Source: Auricularia sp. M13 (lineage: Eukaryota > Basidiomycota > Agaricomycetes > Auriculariales > Auriculariaceae). Taken from it: a stretch of 64,000 nucleotides of DNA. This document shows, in pieces, positions 50,671 through 59,766 of the stretch. Position 1 is the stretch's first letter, and every line of letters starts with the position of its first letter. Where the stretch lies: assembly GCA_037042915.1 (NCBI GenBank), contig CM073193.1, positions 8,804,001-8,868,000 on the forward strand, given 5' to 3'. A model generated the notes under the pieces. The model saw only the letters and a list, made by a program, of their open reading frames with translations, searched no databases and was not told the origin of the DNA. Position numbers and translations under genes: made by a program.

Positions 50671-50675
50671 GAGAA

Positions 50676-50844
50676 TACGTGTTTGGGAAAGACTGAGGTT
50701 CCAAAGGGGAACCTCGGGGACTTATATACACTCGAGCGCTGCGGATTATCTAATATGAGGTCATACAAGAGTACAGGAGCTCGAGCGACAAAGGAAGAGG
50801 GGAGCAAATAGCATTATTATTGAAAGAGAGAATTACTCGTTACA
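50676..50844 (-). repeat. E2 5' LTR, promoter part
   Basis: Carries the TATATAAG box on the minus strand and ends at the TSD CTAAA. Separated from the rest of the LTR by E3b. Confidence 0.93.
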
Positions 50845-51210
50845 CTAAAGCACCGTGAATGATTCCGATCGCGTCGCGAACGAGGCCACTAACATACTGT
50901 GATTGGCATACGGCGAGCAAAGCGGAAGAGGCTTGAGAAGGCCGCAAAGTGTAAATAATACGGCGACAAAACTGAGGTCGAGAGTCCATGTACGTTTCGA
51001 AGCCGAACCCCTATTTGCGGCATGTCTCCTATTCCGTCAGACGCGTCTGCAGGATAACTTCCCAAGCACTTTCAGCCCCAAGCCCGAAGCAGGAACTGAG
51101 AAAGGTTGGGAGCACCAATCCATTATGTAGTACATAACGTTACGTACGACGGCAAGAAAGTGTAGCCGAGCCGCCGAGATCGGATTTTTTTGTTCTTTCT
51201 CTGAGTCACG
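50845..51210. other. Intergenic region right of the E2 insertion
   Basis: This 366-bp spacer was upstream DNA shared by gene B and the GNAT gene before E2 inserted. No feature is seen other than the TSD at its left end. Confidence 0.55.
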
Positions 51211-51977
51211 ATGATCCCAATGAGCACCAGCCCGTTCCTCGTGCGCCCAGCAACGGAAGACGACGTCGACGCCATAGCGCGCATATCCTACGAAGCCTTC
51301 GCGCGACTGATCCCGTATCTGCGCCCGCTCGCGCAGAACGACCGCGAAGGCTTCCTCGCATATTCAGTAAGTACTGTACCTCTCCGAAGTTGAGTCTGAC
51401 TCTGACCGTATCTACTGGTACTTTGTAGCGGGAACGGGCGCGCAAGATAATCAGCGGAGCCGAGGGCCCCGAGATGCAGTGGCTGGTCGCCGTCGCGCCG
51501 GACACGCGGGAGGTGGCGGCCATTGCGCGGTGGGAGCGCATCGCGGACGCGTGCGCCGTGCCGTTCGAGCCCGCCACGACGTCCGCGTTTGGCGGGCCGC
51601 CGCAGGTCGAGTTCTTCAACAAGCTGCATGAGATGCATCGTGCGATTATGAAGGATCGGCCGCATTTTTGTGCGTGACAGCATCCGTTTGCGTTTGCGAT
51701 TCGCAAGCTCATCTCACAATGTTTACTGTATGTAGGTCTGCACATCCTCTGCACGCACCCGCGCTTCCAGCGCCAAGGCGCGGCGTCCGCGCTGCTGCGG
51801 CATATGACGGGTGCTGCAGACTCCGAGCGGCTGCCGCTGTACGTCGAGGCTGCGCCGGGGAGCGTGCCTGTGTACGAGAAGTTCGGCTGGGCGCCCGTGG
51901 AGAAGCTCTCGCTGCCCGAGATCGAGGGGCTTCCGGACGACTTCGAGCTTATGATGCTGAGAGAACCAAAGTCGTAG
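51211..51977 (+). CDS. GNAT-family N-acetyltransferase
   Basis: Three exons, 51211-51366, 51429-51669 and 51736-51977, giving 212 aa. The GNAT fold is suggested by the N-terminal LVRPATEDDVDAIARI, a central beta strand (WLVAVAPDTREVAAIARW) and the acetyl-CoA-binding motif A, LHILCTHPRFQRQGAASALLRHM, with the Q/RxxGxG/A pyrophosphate loop RQGAAS. A C-terminal VYEKFGWAPVEKL is also typical. It transfers an acetyl group from acetyl-CoA to an unknown amine. Two in-frame ATGs (51211 and 51220) are both plausible. Confidence 0.88.
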
Positions 51978-53007
51978 GTACAGCGACTCGGACTCGGACT
52001 CGGACACACGCATACAGCAAGTATCATCGCAGAACGAGAACTTCCTTCGCGGACACAGACTCGGAGTCAGACTACTATGGGATGGTCAACGCCAGGCGTA
52101 AGTTAATGCCACTGGCAGAGGAATGACTCAACTACTCCTTCAGCAGACAACGGACCCGCTGAGAAGCTCGACGCAGCCGCTGGTAAGGTTCGCCTGGATC
52201 GGAGGACAGACGACTGTGCCGCTGTCGAGGGACCAGCACTGGGCTGAGACGCTGGCGGCGAGGAGGAGGACGGGAGCGAGGAAGCGCATTGCGATGGCGG
52301 GACTCAAGTTGTCTGAATGAGATACGGAAGCGAGGCGGCACGAGGGCCTCTGGACTGTGAGCTAAGTACACGCCTGTGTGAACACGTTGCACTACGTCGG
52401 CGGTGTCAGCAGTCTGTCTGTCTCTGCGGCGACAATGCGCATAGATTCAGATGCCCCATGATGACCGTTCGGAACGGAGCTGCTGCCAGTGATACCAATG
52501 GTATCTGACGGGTATTTCGTTTATCGTTTCATTTTGCGCAGGTAGAGTGGCCTTTTTGAGTCCTTCTCTCAACTTGATGATGTGCGCTGTTCATCTTGGT
52601 ACTTATCAGCGGATTCGACCGTTATCATGAACTAATCTATAGCACAAGTCAGACCTCCCCGGGATCTCCGATTCAATGTCAACATTCGTCTTGAGGTGGT
52701 CGGAAGGCCGAAATGGACTTGTACTGGAGGGCTGGCAGGGAACCTACCGGTGGTCTATTTGGGGGGATCCTGCGTATCATGCCGCCGTGCCTCTAATCCC
52801 TAGGAATAATCGCCGCCATCCGTCAGTTCAACAAGCTTGCAATTGACAGCTGTCCTCGTCTCTCAGTCCTCATGTCAATGAGACTGAGGTAGTACCCGTG
52901 CGAGGCGGAGGAGAGACGGTACCTGAAGTCTCTCAGGTATAAAAGCAGCACCTGCGGCATGCAGCAAGTTCCTCACTCGTTCACCGACAAGTACTACACA
53001 CTACAAC
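51978..53007. other. Spacer upstream of peptide gene 1
   Basis: About 1 kb without a supportable gene. A stretch at about 52225-52300 (GAGGAGGACGGGAGCGAGGA and neighbours) resembles 55480-55555 upstream of peptide gene 2, so this spacer looks like part of the same old duplication. The promoter of peptide 1 occupies its right end. Confidence 0.55.
52803..52944 (+). promoter_or_regulatory. Promoter of small peptide gene 1
   Basis: Contains AATAATCGCCGCCATCCGTC near 52804 and the TATA box GGTATAAAAGCAGCAC (TATAAAA at 52938-52944), 70 nt before the ATG. Both blocks recur upstream of peptide gene 2. Confidence 0.75.
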
Positions 53008-53145
53008 ATGCGCTTCATCGCCGTCGCCGTGCTCGCCCTCGCCAGCCTCGTCGCTGCGTCTCCCTCAGCCCTCAACACCCGCGCTCTCGCCCTGGACCCC
53101 CCGGCTGGGTGTGCGCAGCTGCCTAGCGGCACCGTGGTCTGCTGA
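53008..53145 (+). CDS. Small secreted peptide 1 (45 aa)
   Basis: A single exon. The signal peptide (MRFIAVAVLALASLVAASPS) is followed by a short variable spacer containing NTRALAL and a 16-residue end, DPPAGCAQLPSGTVVC, with two cysteines, the last being the C-terminal residue. The paralogue at 56064 keeps that end with only V to I. The pair of cysteines could form a disulfide loop. There is no CaaX box, so it is not a prenylated mating pheromone. Function unknown; a secreted signal, defence peptide or processed precursor are possibilities. A GTGAGC just after the stop suggests a 3'-UTR intron. Confidence 0.8.
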   Translation: MRFIAVAVLALASLVAASPSALNTRALALDPPAGCAQLPSGTVVC

Positions 53146-53550
53146 GCGTTGGTGAGCTCCTCTAGGGCTTAGATACTTGTATTCAGCTTGCTTATAATGC
53201 ATTCCTACTGCAGAGACCATTTGGAAGCGCTGAATAGGCGTCGTACTTGCTCGAGGATGTGCCAATCAGTCTTGGATCTTGATGTCGAATGCGAACGTGC
53301 CTCTGTAGCAGAGTCCTCCCGTTTATTTGTCATCATATGGTGCAATACATGAGCCTTGAGCAGTACTGCGTTTCATTCTTACTGCTTACCTACTGAGTAA
53401 CCTACTCCCGACGTTCCTGCCACTGAAAATAGAAGCAAGTTGGTGATCATGATCCGACCCAGGGCCCTGGCGCGCGGCACCGGCGAAATCCCGTCATTAC
53501 CCGCAGCACCTGTAAATGCGTTGACTCGTTTGCCCACTTGCACCGTGACC
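53146..53550. other. Spacer between peptide 1 and the M28 peptidase
   Basis: About 0.4 kb. It presumably holds the 3' UTR of peptide 1 (with a likely intron ending CTGCAG near 53214) and the peptidase promoter. No further gene is seen. Confidence 0.5.
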
Positions 53551-55122
53551 ATGCTCCTCCTGCATACCCTGCCGCTTTTTCTCAGCGCCGCCTGCGCGCT
53601 GGCGGACGACGCACAGACCGTCCTGTCGGCGCCTCCGCTGCGCGACGGCCTGCGGCTTTTGCGGCTCAACGCCACGACGACGCGATGGGTCTCGCGCGAC
53701 GAGCGGCGCGAGCTCAGGAACGCTGGGGTCTTCTTTAAGGATATGTGCGATCTCAGATGCTCCCCGCTCAGCTCACAGTTGCGCTGACGACGCGCGGTAG
53801 CACCGACCACCAAGATTTCCAGCGCACACTTGCAGCCAGCGCCTCGCAGCCCGAGCCCGCGTACCCCACGCCGAGCTCCACGCAGGTCCCCGCCATCCTC
53901 GCCGGCCTCGACGCCTCGCACGCGCAGAAGCACGTCGCGTATCTGAGCTCGCTCTTCACGCGCTGGTACGAGTCGGACACGGGCCTCGCCGCCAGCGACT
54001 ACCTGCACGGCGTCCTGCAGTCCTACGTCGCCTCGGCGCCCGATGTGAGCGGCAGGGTCGTGCGGCTGCAGAAGATCGCGCACGGGTTCAAGCAGTACAG
54101 TCTCGTGCTGCGCATCGCCGCGGACGACGCCGCGGACGACGCCGAAGTCGCCATCGTCGGCGCGCATCTGGACTCTGCCAGCCGCTTTGTGCGTCCCATC
54201 TCCCACCCCATTTGCTCCCCTAACCCCCCGTTCTATCCAGGGTGATTTCGAACGCGCGCCGGGCGCAGACGACGACGCCAGCGGCACCTCCACCGTGCTG
54301 GAGGCCGCGCGCCTTCTCCTGCACTCGCAATACGTGCCCTCCTCAGGACGCGCAGTCGAGCTGCATTTGTACGCGGGCGAAGAACCCGGCCTGCTCGGCT
54401 CGCAGGACATCGCGCGCCGCTGGTTCGAGAAGGGCGTGCGCGTCCGCGGGATGCTGCAGCTCGACATGACGGTGCGTCCCTGCGCTGATGATGATCGATT
54501 AATTCATAATTGGTTACAGGCGTGGGTCGCGGACAAGGAGAACGAGCACGTCGGCGTCAACATGGCGCGCTCCAAGGCGCTGGGCGAGTTCAGCAAGCGC
54601 CTCGTCGAGCGCTATCGTGCGTCCTCGAACTGAACCGGACGTTGATGGCTTTGTTAGTGAGCATCCCCTGGGTGGAGGAATATACATACCCGTGGGGTGC
54701 CTCTGACTCGGCGTCGTGGGGCGACCTGGTATGACGGCTGGCTGGCTGACTGGTAGTCGAACTAACTTCAATACTTATCGCAGGGCTATCCGTGAGGTCA
54801 TGCATCGGCATCTCGATGAAGGTCTAACTCATTGCAGGGCCTCGGACGGCTTGGAGGGCACATGGCCGGAAACGCGTGGCCACCGTGCGTCCTTCCTTTC
54901 CTACTTCACTCGATGCGCTACGGGACTCTGACGACCAACTACCCAGTCGTGCACACCGAGAACGACAACATGTACCACGAGCAGTACTCGTTCGGCCATA
55001 TGATGGAGTGCGTTCACGCCCTTCCCTCCCTGGTGGCTGACGGCTCACGAAATGCGCGTCGCAGGTTCGTCAAGCTCGCTGTGGCATTCTTGGTCGAACT
55101 TGGCGGGGAGGCGGACAATTGA
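53551..55122 (+). CDS. Secreted M28 zinc aminopeptidase
   Basis: Nine exons give 384 aa: 53551-53744, 53801-54188, 54241-54471, 54520-54616, 54658-54728, 54784-54791 (8 nt), 54838-54884, 54947-55007 and 55065-55122. All phases fit. A signal peptide (LLLHTLPLFLSAACALA) is followed by a propeptide-like region with FFKDITDHQDF across the first intron. The M28 co-catalytic zinc ligands are visible in order: GAHLDS (H187), GADDDASG, AGEEPG (general base Glu and ligand Glu), LQLDMT and VHTENDNM. It removes N-terminal residues from extracellular peptides. ATG 53551 was chosen because it begins the signal peptide. It lies between the two peptide genes, so processing of those peptides is a possible but unproven link. 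Confidence 0.9.
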
Positions 55123-55976
55123 AGACTTCGTGGGCAGTCAGCATCGCCAGCCTCATCGTGGTCCGTGGATCATGGCCTTTGGGATTGGGACTGCATCGCA
55201 GTACTCTACTGTAAATCGTATCGATCAAGCTGTCCGCGAAGACAGTACAGTACAATCAAGCCGGGAGAACGAAAACAGCCCGCGTTCTTTATCTAACGTG
55301 CAACTGCCTTGGACTGCGAAAACTTGACTCTGTGAACCTTTGCCAAGTAATACGAGGACGCAAAACACCCACCTCGCCTGCCGACAGTACTTCACTGTCA
55401 ATGCTCCGCGTCCCGTGCCGCGGGCGGGCAGACTACGGCGTTCGCGTCCGTGCCCGTGGTGTTGGGGATCGAGCATTGGGCCGCGACGAGGGCCGACAGG
55501 GATCCGGAGAGGAGGACGATGGGAGCGTGGAAGCGCATTGCCAAGGGGTCGCGGTGGTGGTGACAGGATGAGATTGGTTACTGGGCACGCGGGATGGCAA
55601 GGTCGGCGGAATGTCTTCAGCTGTCGCCGGGGTTCAATGTCAGTGCGGCGGGAGTGCGCATTTCCGATGCGCGGCGAGAGTGCGCATTTCCGATGTGCGG
55701 CGAGAGTGCGCATTTCCGACCTGCCAGTGCTATCTCATCATGAGCCCGCTTGGCGCGGAGCTGCTGGGATTGACAGAGACACGCTGAATCTGCTCACTGG
55801 CACGATACTGTATCTGAAAATTGGAGGCAATAATCGCCGCCATCCGTCATCCGTCAGTCACCATACCATGATCGAGCTGGCCAGCTCTCAGACTCATGAT
55901 TCAGATGACTGCCTGCCTGAGACGGACCATACGCTCTCTTCGTGCCTTAGAATTGTTCCTGAGCAGAAGACTGAGG
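55123..55976. other. Spacer upstream of peptide gene 2
   Basis: About 0.85 kb without a clear gene. It contains a 26-nt tandem repeat (55643-55719), the GAGGAGGACGATGGGAGCG block similar to 52.2 kb, and the distal promoter block of peptide 2. Confidence 0.55.
55643..55719. repeat. Three tandem ~26-nt repeats (GAGTGCGCATTTCCGA core)
   Basis: Three consecutive copies of GCGGCGAGAGTGCGCATTTC-type units. The first copy has GCGGGAG in place of GCGAGAG. Non-coding. Confidence 0.85.
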
Positions 55977-55983
55977 TATAAAA
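55834..55983 (+). promoter_or_regulatory. Promoter of small peptide gene 2
   Basis: AATAATCGCCGCCATCCGTC lies near 55835, with an extra ATCCGTC duplication after it, and GAGGTATAAAAGCAGCAC places TATAAAA at 55977-55983, 81-87 nt before the ATG. Shared with peptide gene 1. Confidence 0.75.
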
Positions 55984-56063
55984 GCAGCACGCACACCGAC
56001 ACTCAAACCTCACTCACTCCTAGCACCCACTCGGAGAAAGTACTACCGCAGTCCCACTCAACC

Positions 56064-56213
56064 ATGCGCTTCATCGCCATCGCCTTCCTCGCCCTCGCCA
56101 GCCTCGTCGCTGCATCCCCTTCTCCCTCCGCCCTCGTCGCCCGCGTCGATGCTGTCGAACAGGACCCGCCGGCTGGCTGTGCGCAGCTTCCCAGCGGCAC
56201 CATCGTCTGCTGA
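56064..56213 (+). CDS. Small secreted peptide 2 (49 aa), paralogue of peptide 1
   Basis: A single exon with signal peptide MRFIAIAFLALASLVAASPS, nearly identical to peptide 1. A variable spacer (PSALVARVDAVEQ) precedes the conserved end DPPAGCAQLPSGTIVC and the stop. The spacer has changed in length while the end is kept, so the end is probably the active part. An arginine in the spacer (VAR; NTR in peptide 1) may mark a cleavage point. A GTGAGT lies 11 nt after the stop, as in peptide 1. Function unknown. Confidence 0.8.
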   Translation: MRFIAIAFLALASLVAASPSPSALVARVDAVEQDPPAGCAQLPSGTIVC

Positions 56214-57190
56214 GCTCCGGCATGGTGGTGAGTGTGTATGCTTGCTCGCGGCGTTCTATCTGAGTGTAGCTGACGGGTGGACACTGGAGAGCAGTTGTGG
56301 TATTAGGCATAGCGGCTGGAACTCTTGTGACTCGGAGGAGATGAGACGGCAGTTGACTCGAGTTACATGTTCGCTGTTGCTTCGAATATATTCAGTGTGA
56401 TCGCTTATCCATTTGTTGGGGAAGACTGAGCCTTCTACGATGAAGAAACTGAGAGAGTTCAATGCACCTCGGAGTCAGTGAGGGACTAATTGGTTAGAAA
56501 CTGGATGCTAGGCTTAATCAGTGAAACTTGGAGTAAATAAACGCGATTAAAAATTCAAATCCAGTAATTGGAAGCGGTTCTCTGTCACTGAGGTTGTCAA
56601 TCGGCGACGGTTCGAAGTCGAAGCGAGGCCCCCGGAAAATTCCCATATAGGTCCCATGTAAACAGGACCGAAAATTGGGCCTCTCAAAGCTCTTTCTTCC
56701 ATCTAAATGGGACCGAGAATCGATATTTTCAGGGCCATGTCCCATCTAAACAGGACCGAGATGAGGCGTCGGATGGCCCGATGAACAGGTCACTTGATGA
56801 GCCTGAAGCGTTCTGCCGGATAGTTTTGTGTTCAAATCACACTGAAAGGTTTTATTTTGCTCCCCCTGCTGGTTTTAAGTCCTGAGAGACATTAGTCCAC
56901 CCATTTTTAGTTTAGACGACGATGGGGGCTGTTGCCGCGGAGGCGAATTAGTTCCGGATTGTTCCGAGCCTCCAGGTAAATGGGACCGAATCTGACCCCA
57001 TTGCAGCTTATAAACGGGCCCAAAAAAGGTCGAGCACCGGATGGGACATGTATGAACATTTTCCGGGGGCCTTCGAAGCGCCAGACAACAACGCGTCAGG
57101 CCGGATAGGGCCGAAGTTGAAACGCATCCCATCCGGTGACGCGTCGCTTTCTCGTTTCGCGCGTCCTATCCCATTAAAAACCAAGCAGAC
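56214..57190. other. AT-richer intergenic region with recurring GGGACCGA motif
   Basis: Nearly 1 kb without a gene. From about 56600 to 57120, phrases such as AAACAGGACCGA, AAATGGGACCGA and their complements (GGTCCCAT, TGTCCCAT) recur at least six times. It could be an old degenerate repeat or element; no ORF or LTR is evident. Confidence 0.55.
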
Positions 57191-58361
57191 ATGAGCGGCG
57201 ACGAGGACTCTTCTGGCTGGCAGCTGACCGAGTCGGACCCGGGCGTGTTTTCGTGCGTCACATGACCGCGCATTCCAGCGGTGCTGACGCCGGCGGCCGC
57301 AGCGAGCTGCTGCACACGCTCGGCGTGCCGCTCATCGTGGACGAGCTGTGGTCGCTGGACGCGGACTCGCTGGCGATGCTGCAGCCGGTGTCGGCGTTCA
57401 TCTTCCTGTTCAAGTACGTCGCCTCGAGCGGCGGCGTCAGCGGCGGCGGCGCGTACGACGAGGACTTTGCCGGCTTCTTCGCCCACCAGACCGTCAACAA
57501 CGCCTGCGCGACGCTCGCCGTCGTCAACGCGCTCGGCAACCTCGACGTCCCCATGGGCAGCGAGCTCAAGGCCACCCTGGACTTTGCGCGCGAGCTCGAC
57601 CCCCAAGTGCGTCCCCGGCCCAGCCCATTCAGTCTACTATCAAACTGACCAAAAGCCGGTATAGAGTCGCGGCATGGCGCTGGTGTCGTCGCTGTTCCTG
57701 CGCGAGGCGCACAACGCGCTCTCGCCGCCGAGCGTGGTATCGCTCGACGGCCTGAACCTGCCCAAACGCACCGAGGACGCGTACCATTTCGTCGTCTACC
57801 TGCCCGTCAACGGCGCGCTGTACGAGCTCGACGGCCTCAAGCCGCACGCCGTCCGCCACGCGCCCGTGCCCGCGGACGGCCAGGGCTGGCTCGACGTCGC
57901 GCGCGAGACGATCGAGGCGCGCATTGCGACCTACCCTCCCGGCGCGGTCAGTTCTCCCCCCTCCGCCCCATTGCCTGCAGACGTCCCCTATTGACCTCTG
58001 CCATTGTCTTGCAGATTGAATTCAGCTTGATGGCGCTCCGCCCAGACCCGCTCCCCGCGCTGCAGGCCAAGCTGGCCGAGCGCCCAAGCGACGAGATGGT
58101 GCTCGCCGAGCTGGCGCGCGAGAACGAGAAGCGGCAACGGTGGGCGGTACGTCCTGCGCTCCTTCCCTTCGTTGCGCTGTTACCTCGGGTCTGACCCGCC
58201 CCCAGGTGGAAAACGCGTTAAGAAAGGCAAACCACCTCCCGCTCATCCACGCGCTCGTCGCCGCGCTCGCCAAGAGTGGCGGCCTCGACGCCGCGGTGAC
58301 GTCCGCGAAGGAGAAGATGCGGCAACGGTTAACGTCGGGCCAGGCCATGGAGGAAGACTGA
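57191..58361 (+). CDS. Ubiquitin C-terminal hydrolase, UCH37/UCHL5 type (peptidase C12)
   Basis: Five exons, 57191-57252, 57303-57606, 57665-57946, 58015-58146 and 58206-58361, giving 311 aa. The catalytic elements are intact: the oxyanion Gln and Cys in HQTVNNACAT (C89), His in DAYHFVVYLP (H163) and Asp in YELDGL (D178), at positions nearly equal to those of human UCH37. The N-terminus SDPGVFSELLHTLGV and the C-terminal ENALRKANHLPLIHALVAALAK (UCH37-like domain) fit a proteasome-associated deubiquitinase that binds the Rpn13 receptor. The first acceptor (57302) was chosen over an earlier AG because it restores the family sequence. Confidence 0.93.
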
Positions 58362-58572
58362 AGCTTTACCGCTTTCGATTATAAAATGCGCTCCTGTAAT
58401 AAAGGTCCTCCTTCCCGAACGTCGTCATGCAAGCTGGATACCCCAGATTCGTGTGGCGGTACAGATCCGCGAAGTCGGCGCCGATGCTGGGTGGCAAGCT
58501 ACGTAACGCGTGTCAGAAGTGGAGCGCTAAGGCGCGCCAGCGAGTCCTTTTGCCTTTCTTCCTTCAACCACC

Positions 58573-59502
58573 ATGTCGACAGCGAGCGGGCCGTTGTCCA
58601 CATTGCCATGGCCGTCGGCCACGCTTCCAATAACCATCACGTTCCCTGGCACGGTCTTTCCAACCACGAGCATGACTATGAGCACGAGTGATCCAGCCGT
58701 TACAACATCGGGGACGAGCGTAATTTCTTCCTCAACAACGTCTTTCACGACTACAGAGACTGGGGGTCAGAGTTCTAGTACCGGAACCACGAGCGCGATA
58801 TCAACGCCGTCCGAGACGCGATCGACTCAGACGATTTCAGCCTCGTCGTCTCCCTCGACCAGACTTTCGTCGGCATCATCAACTCTTCAGAGCGCGTCGC
58901 TTACTCGCACCGCGTCCTCGTCAACTATGACCCCGAGCGCGTCGACCACGCTCATCCGAGGCACACTGGCGCCGTCAGACGACTCGGACGGCGGCGGCGC
59001 GAACGGGCCAACCGTCGCTGCGGCCCAGCAGGAGATCTCGCGCCTCAAGGAGACGCGCACCATCGTCATTGCGGTGCTCTCGGCGCTCGCGCTCGTCGCC
59101 GTCCTCGTCGCCGCGCGCGCGGTCTACCTCCGCCGCCGGGGGAACAGTAACACTCAGCGCGATCCCACGCCGCTCCCGCAGCACAAGTCCCCCTCGGGAC
59201 CGCTGCTCACGGCCGACACGCCCTTGGGCGGGACGACCCACGGTGCCCCCTGGCCGTTCCTCGCCGTCCCCGAATGGCACCCGGACCGCCTCGCGCCACC
59301 CCCACCTCGACAGCCGCCACAGCAGCCCTCAGGCTACAGAAACATGCACATGCAGCATCCACCGCGAGTATCCATATTGCCGCAGACACTCGATGCGTGG
59401 ATTGCGGGCGCCGGGAGCTCGAGCGTCGACCTTCGCTCAGTCTCACAGCCTGCTACGCCCTCGCCGCACGTGCGACATGAGTATAGGCACGGGTACATAT
59501 GA
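58573..59502 (+). CDS. Ser/Thr-rich single-pass membrane protein
   Basis: A single exon of 309 aa. The first 160 residues are about half Ser/Thr, as in mucin-like O-glycosylated stalks. A clear transmembrane segment (TIVIAVLSALALVAVLVAARAVYL, read in two parts) at about 164-187 is followed by RRRG and a Pro-rich cytoplasmic tail with Gln/His stretches. There is no obvious cleaved signal peptide, so membrane insertion probably uses the internal segment. This architecture is common in basidiomycetes and its function is generally unknown; a cell-wall sensor is one possibility. Confidence 0.75.
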   Translation: MSTASGPLSTLPWPSATLPITITFPGTVFPTTSMTMSTSDPAVTTSGTSVISSSTTSFTTTETGGQSSSTGTTSAISTPSETRSTQTISASSSPSTRLSSASSTLQSASLTRTASSSTMTPSASTTLIRGTLAPSDDSDGGGANGPTVAAAQQEISRLKETRTIVIAVLSALALVAVLVAARAVYLRRRGNSNTQRDPTPLPQHKSPSGPLLTADTPLGGTTHGAPWPFLAVPEWHPDRLAPPPPRQPPQQPSGYRNMHMQHPPRVSILPQTLDAWIAGAGSSSVDLRSVSQPATPSPHVRHEYRHGYI

Positions 59503-59766
59503 TCGGGGTGCCGCGTCGCATCCCTTTTCTTGAGAATGTACGCATACTGTAGCAATAACCTAAGTTATCATGTACCGTAGCCGGCTACACTACCGAAGCA
59601 ATTCCGAAATGTAGAACCAGGTTTCTTGAAACTCAGTGATCAATGACGCTTTGAAGAATGAGAATGGGCAGAAGAATAAAGCATTCGAGAGTGGTCGTGA
59701 CGTTGGATTGGACAAAGAAGTACAATGGGGTATTTAGCGCTACACGATCTGCAACGGTCCTCGTAT

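Larger units (their letters stand above)
36314..50844 (-). mobile_element. E2: Ty3-type LTR retrotransposon related to E1, carrying E3b
   Basis: 264-bp LTRs at 36314-36577 (3') and 46261-46355 plus 50676-50844 (5', split by E3b). TSD CTAAA at 36309-36313 and 50845-50849. About 10.2 kb without E3b. Same layout as E1: gag, X, protease, RT, RNase H, integrase, chromo-like, Y. Its coding DNA is visibly more AT-rich than E1, although the proteins align closely in RT and integrase. Confidence 0.95.

Noticed and set aside
53008-53145. Peptides 1 and 2 as mating pheromones
   Set aside because: They end in a bare cysteine rather than CaaX and have signal peptides, unlike basidiomycete prenylated pheromone precursors.
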